Shown here: piece by piece, positions 6,638 through 9,419 of the stretch
Position numbering within the stretch: the first letter of the stretch is position 1
Layout of the letters: each line of letters begins with the position of its first letter
Assembly (NCBI GenBank): GCA_002404095.1
Contig: DHJA01000038.1
Span: 29,369 to 38,787 of the forward strand
Length of the DNA: 9,419 nucleotides
Source: Planctomycetaceae bacterium UBA4732
GTDB lineage: Bacteria > Planctomycetota > Planctomycetia > Gemmatales > Gemmataceae
Direction: 5' to 3'
Notes under the pieces: model-generated
What the model saw: the letters and a program-made list of their open reading frames with translations, nothing else
Database searches by the model: none
Told to the model about the DNA's origin: nothing
Made by a program: the position numbers and the translations under genes

Positions 6638-9376
6638 TCACTTCCGCTTCTCCGTTTCCACCGTGTACACCTTCAGCACTTCGTCGCCGTAGTGGTTGAT
6701 GACCTTCACGGCGATCTGGCCCGATTCGGGCTTATCGAATGGCCGGCTGACCGTGCTGTAGAGGCTGCTCCAGGCCGCCTCGTCGATTTCCGCTCGCAGG
6801 GCGCGTTTCAGTCTGTCGTAGGGACCTTCTTCGGCACTCGCCGCTCCCGTGAAATAGGCGTGGCGCACGAAGAAACTCTCGCCATTGTAGTCGGTGTCGA
6901 TGAACCAGCAGGCGATGTCGTCGGTCGAGGAATTGCGGATGGCGCCAGTCGTTGGATCGTACACGTCCAAACCCTTGATCTCGACGACAATCTGGCCGGC
7001 CTTTTGCTTCGTGATCTCCACGTCCGGCTCGCCGAAGACCATGAACAAGTTGCCGGCGCCGGTCTTCTTGAGCAGTTCGTCGCCCATCGCCAGGTCGGGG
7101 TTCATCTTCGTCGGCAACACGATCAGCTTGCCGTAACGTTTGGCCTCTTCGCTGACGCTGGGGTCGAAGGCGAAGCCGCAGACGATCAGCACGTCGAAGC
7201 CGACTCCTTTGACCGCTTCTTTGGCCGCTTCTTTGATGAGCGTCGCGCCGACCGTGCCGTGTTCTGGGCCGATGCAGATGGCCGCCCGCCGGGTTCGAAG
7301 TGGCACGGGCATCTTGCCCGTGGCATCCTCGGGCGCACCTTTCGAGGAAGACACGGGCAGGATGCCCGTGCCACTCTCGGTATAGGTCCCGACTCCGTGA
7401 ATCCATTCGCCGGGGTACACATCGACCGAATCGAATTTCAGGCGTTCGCCTTTGCGCGTGTTCTGCACGCCGGCTTTCTTGAGGTTCTCCAGGATCATGT
7501 GGCCAAAGTTGTCAGGGCCGATCACGCGCATTTTGAAGCCGTGCTTCGTGCCGGTTTCCGCGTCGCGTTTTTTCTCCTCGGCGCTGATCGTGCGATGCGG
7601 GCTGAGCGATTCCACGGAGAACGGCCCGCACACGCGCACGCGCTTGTTGTCCTCATAGGGCTGGTCAAAGAGCGTTTCGGTGTCGGCGTGCTTGGCGATG
7701 GCGGCGTCGATTTGTTGGCGCGTCATGCCCTCCGTAATGTCCGGATTGTTGGCGATGGACTTAAGCGTGACGTGCGGTACGCGCTTATAGACGAAGCCCT
7801 TGCGGATGTCGTCTTCGGTCTTGTATTCGGGCGGGTGCTTGCCGGTCAGGTCCGCTTCCTTCTTGACGCCTTCGGGCGAGTCGGCCAGCAGGTAGTAGGC
7901 ATACTTGGCGGCCATCAGGCGCGTGCGCGCCAGCGCCAGGGCGACGCGGCTGGTGTCGCAGGTGATCCAGCGCCGGCCCCACTGCTCGGCGACGTAGGCC
8001 GTGGTGCCGCTGCCGCAGGTGGGGTCGAGGACGAGGTCGCCGGGGTCGGTGGTCATGAGGAGGCAGCGACGAATGACAGTCAAACCGGTTTGAACGACAT
8101 AGACTTTGTCACCACCAAATTGGTTCTGGCCAACAGTGTCCGGCCAGAGATTTGTGAGTGGGATCGCGGGGAAGTCATCCAAATAGCGGACATATGCGAG
8201 ACCCGACTCGCCAACCCGCTCGATCCGACGGGCTAGCTTCAGCCGCTCGATACCTTCCCGATGCGTACTCCACTCGCGCTTTGGCGGCAGGTATTCTTTC
8301 CCGTCAAATTGGATGGGGAAGTAGCCTGTTCGGCCTTCGCGCACTCTGGCACTTGTGAGGTCGCCGGTCGTCATGATGCGCGCGCCTGGCGGTAACGTCT
8401 CTTCGCCAGACCTTTCTTGGTCTGACATTCGACGCCGGTTCCCGTCTGCTAGCTCGACACGGGTATAACCAGATGCGCCCTCAGCGCCGGGCACCTTATC
8501 GCGAAAAAGCGCGCGATACTTTACATGTTCCTTGTCTTTGCAATACCACAATACGTAATCGAGCGTGCCAGGGAGAAGTTCCGACGTAGCTCCGACCGTC
8601 TTGGCAAAGCTGACTTGTGTACATGCGTTTTCGGAGCCGAAAACCTCATCCAAAAGTGATCGCACGAGATGTAGGTTTTCGTCACCAATCTGCAAAAATA
8701 TAGAGCCTGTGTCTGTCAGGAGCTCGTGAGCGACGATGAGGCGGTCACGGAGGTAAGACAGGTAGGAGTGGATGCCGAGCTTCCAGGTGTCGCGGAAGGC
8801 GCGCACTTGCTCAGGTTGGCGTGTCGCGTCGGCTACCTTGTTGTCTTGCACCTCGCGTTTGCGGGTGCTGACCTGCCAGTTGGAGCCGAACTTGATGCCA
8901 TAGGGCGGGTCGAGGTAGATGGTCTGCACCTTGCCCTTGAGTCCTTCCTTCTCGGCCAGCGAGGTCATCACCAGCAGCGAGTCGCCCAGGATCATGCGGT
9001 TGGCCCAGTTCTGCTCGTGGTGGTAGAAGTCGATCTTCTGGGCGAAGTCGGCCGGGCCGCCGTTGAAGTCGGCGAAGAGATTGGGCTGGTCGTCGCCCGC
9101 TTTTTCGATGCGCGGCAGCGCGTCAATGATGGCCTGCGGGTGAATCTTCTCCTGGATGTAGATTGGCACGACGGGGACGGCCAGGTCGGCGCGGTCCTGC
9201 TCGTCCTTGCCCTTCCAGACCAGTTGTGGATCGAGCGACGGATCGCGCGGGTAGAGCATGGTCTTGGGCGCGTGTTCGTCCTCGGCCACGAAGTCGCGCA
9301 GCTCCTCGGTGGGGATGTTCTTGCGTTTGTCCTTGTGTCGAAGGGAATCGACGGACATCGGTTTCTTTTTGGCCAT
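6638..9376 (-). CDS. Type III Mod-like site-specific DNA methyltransferase (beta class, N6-adenine/N4-cytosine)
   Basis: The 912-aa protein has motif IV DPPYG (156-160) before motif I LDPTCGSGTT (450-459). This is the beta-class order of the N6_N4_Mtase family; DPPY favours N6-adenine methylation with S-adenosylmethionine. MILGDSLLVM (128-137) precedes motif IV, as in Mod subunits. Residues about 240-430, between the two motifs, are the presumed target-recognition region. A long C-terminal part follows, with CGPFSVESLSPHR (583-595), IGPEHGTVG (702-710) and a closing AVKVINHYGDEVLKVY. From memory, these stretches recur in large methyltransferases paired with a type III-style helicase-nuclease. 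No such partner lies downstream; one may lie beyond the right edge. Residues 668-692 are encoded by a palindromic repeat inserted in frame. The ATG at 9376 is followed by a lysine-rich start; a GGGG run about 11 bases upstream is a poor ribosome site. The reading frame is intact. Confidence 0.93.
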   Translation of the reverse strand: MAKKKPMSVDSLRHKDKRKNIPTEELRDFVAEDEHAPKTMLYPRDPSLDPQLVWKGKDEQDRADLAVPVVPIYIQEKIHPQAIIDALPRIEKAGDDQPNLFADFNGGPADFAQKIDFYHHEQNWANRMILGDSLLVMTSLAEKEGLKGKVQTIYLDPPYGIKFGSNWQVSTRKREVQDNKVADATRQPEQVRAFRDTWKLGIHSYLSYLRDRLIVAHELLTDTGSIFLQIGDENLHLVRSLLDEVFGSENACTQVSFAKTVGATSELLPGTLDYVLWYCKDKEHVKYRALFRDKVPGAEGASGYTRVELADGNRRRMSDQERSGEETLPPGARIMTTGDLTSARVREGRTGYFPIQFDGKEYLPPKREWSTHREGIERLKLARRIERVGESGLAYVRYLDDFPAIPLTNLWPDTVGQNQFGGDKVYVVQTGLTVIRRCLLMTTDPGDLVLDPTCGSGTTAYVAEQWGRRWITCDTSRVALALARTRLMAAKYAYYLLADSPEGVKKEADLTGKHPPEYKTEDDIRKGFVYKRVPHVTLKSIANNPDITEGMTRQQIDAAIAKHADTETLFDQPYEDNKRVRVCGPFSVESLSPHRTISAEEKKRDAETGTKHGFKMRVIGPDNFGHMILENLKKAGVQNTRKGERLKFDSVDVYPGEWIHGVGTYTESGTGILPVSSSKGAPEDATGKMPVPLRTRRAAICIGPEHGTVGATLIKEAAKEAVKGVGFDVLIVCGFAFDPSVSEEAKRYGKLIVLPTKMNPDLAMGDELLKKTGAGNLFMVFGEPDVEITKQKAGQIVVEIKGLDVYDPTTGAIRNSSTDDIACWFIDTDYNGESFFVRHAYFTGAASAEEGPYDRLKRALRAEIDEAAWSSLYSTVSRPFDKPESGQIAVKVINHYGDEVLKVYTVETEKRK
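7299..7375. repeat. 77-bp palindromic repeat (double hairpin) inside the methyltransferase gene
   Basis: Two 24-base arms (7299-7322 and 7352-7375) are inverted copies of each other with one mismatch. Each arm is itself a hairpin: CACGGGCA, a three-base loop, then TGCCCGTG (7304-7322 and 7352-7370). The 29-base centre carries another stem, TCCTCG (7326-7331) with CGAGGA (7343-7348). On the coding strand the arms read GTGILPV and TGKMPVPL. On the other strand they read HGQDARAT. These peptides are hallmarks, as I recall, of a repeat scattered through planctomycete and verrucomicrobial genomes. The 25 or so codons it adds carry no stop and preserve the frame. They fall between GTYTE and RTRRAAICIGPEHG, probably a surface loop. 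Confidence 0.92.
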
Positions 9377-9419
9377 GAGTCATTCATCCCCAGAAAAGCG
9401 ATCCGCAGATTTCACAGAT
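9377..9419 (-). other. Leader of the methyltransferase gene with a possible dispersed-repeat fragment
   Basis: Read on the minus strand, the edge of the window begins ATCTGTGAAATCTGCGGAT (9401-9419). It resembles a short phrase I have seen repeated near genes in many environmental genomes. Two frames are open into this stretch and stop at overlapping TGA codons just before the methyltransferase ATG. An upstream gene could therefore end here, but too little is visible to say. Confidence 0.25.

Noticed and set aside
7299..7375. The inverted repeat as a transcription terminator or CRISPR-like unit.
   Set aside because: It lies in the middle of an intact gene, has no T tract, and occurs once here with no spacers.
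6692..8236. A 514-codon open frame on the + strand opposite the methyltransferase gene.
   Set aside because: It is the mirror of a GC-rich codon pattern. Its protein is repetitive V/G/D/H-rich text with no domain, while the minus strand carries clear methyltransferase motifs.
4414..9376. A BREX, Pgl or DISARM system.
   Set aside because: A methyltransferase and a kinase are present, but no PglZ, BrxC/PglY, BrxL, DrmA/DrmB or helicase is seen, and the kinase is a lone domain unlike PglW.

Overview
The window reads as a piece of a GC-rich genome of the Planctomycetota or a related PVC-type bacterium. The signs are a soluble eukaryote-like Ser/Thr kinase, a DUF3754/TMEM143-type membrane protein, a CinA-like/NMNAT-like fusion protein, and a palindromic repeat of the 'TGILPV / GHGQDARAT' type that I recall as common in such genomes. 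This assignment is an inference from gene content; no rRNA or marker gene is present.

Layout. At 89-1234 (+) lies a two-domain protein with a CinA-C-like N-terminus and an NMNAT-like nucleotidyltransferase C-terminus. Convergent to it, at 1273-4008 (-), is a large polytopic GT-C type (ArnT/PMT-like) glycosyltransferase with a long soluble tail. A roughly 400-base non-coding stretch (4009-4413) follows. It holds what look like fused scraps of toxin-antitoxin genes on the + strand: a DUF5615-like start run into a PIN-like start. The rest of the window is a leftward gene set, given here in transcription order. It consists of a 912-aa beta-class, type III Mod-like DNA methyltransferase (9376-6638), a 287-aa Ser/Thr kinase (6540-5677) with a plausible sigma70-like promoter of its own, and a 407-aa DUF3754 membrane protein (5637-4414) starting at GTG 39 bases after the kinase stop.

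How the genes may work together. The kinase and the DUF3754 protein are almost certainly one transcription unit, so the kinase may phosphorylate the membrane protein or act through it. The methyltransferase could belong to a restriction or epigenetic defence locus whose nuclease/helicase partner would lie beyond the right edge; no such partner is visible to its left. The fusion protein and the glycosyltransferase are unrelated neighbours.

The most notable sequence-level features are three. A 77-bp double-hairpin repeat sits in frame inside the methyltransferase gene. The presumed target-recognition segment of the same gene is markedly AT-richer than its flanks. A probable toxin-antitoxin scar abuts the end of the DUF3754 gene. 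I found no tRNA, rRNA, CRISPR array or transposase.
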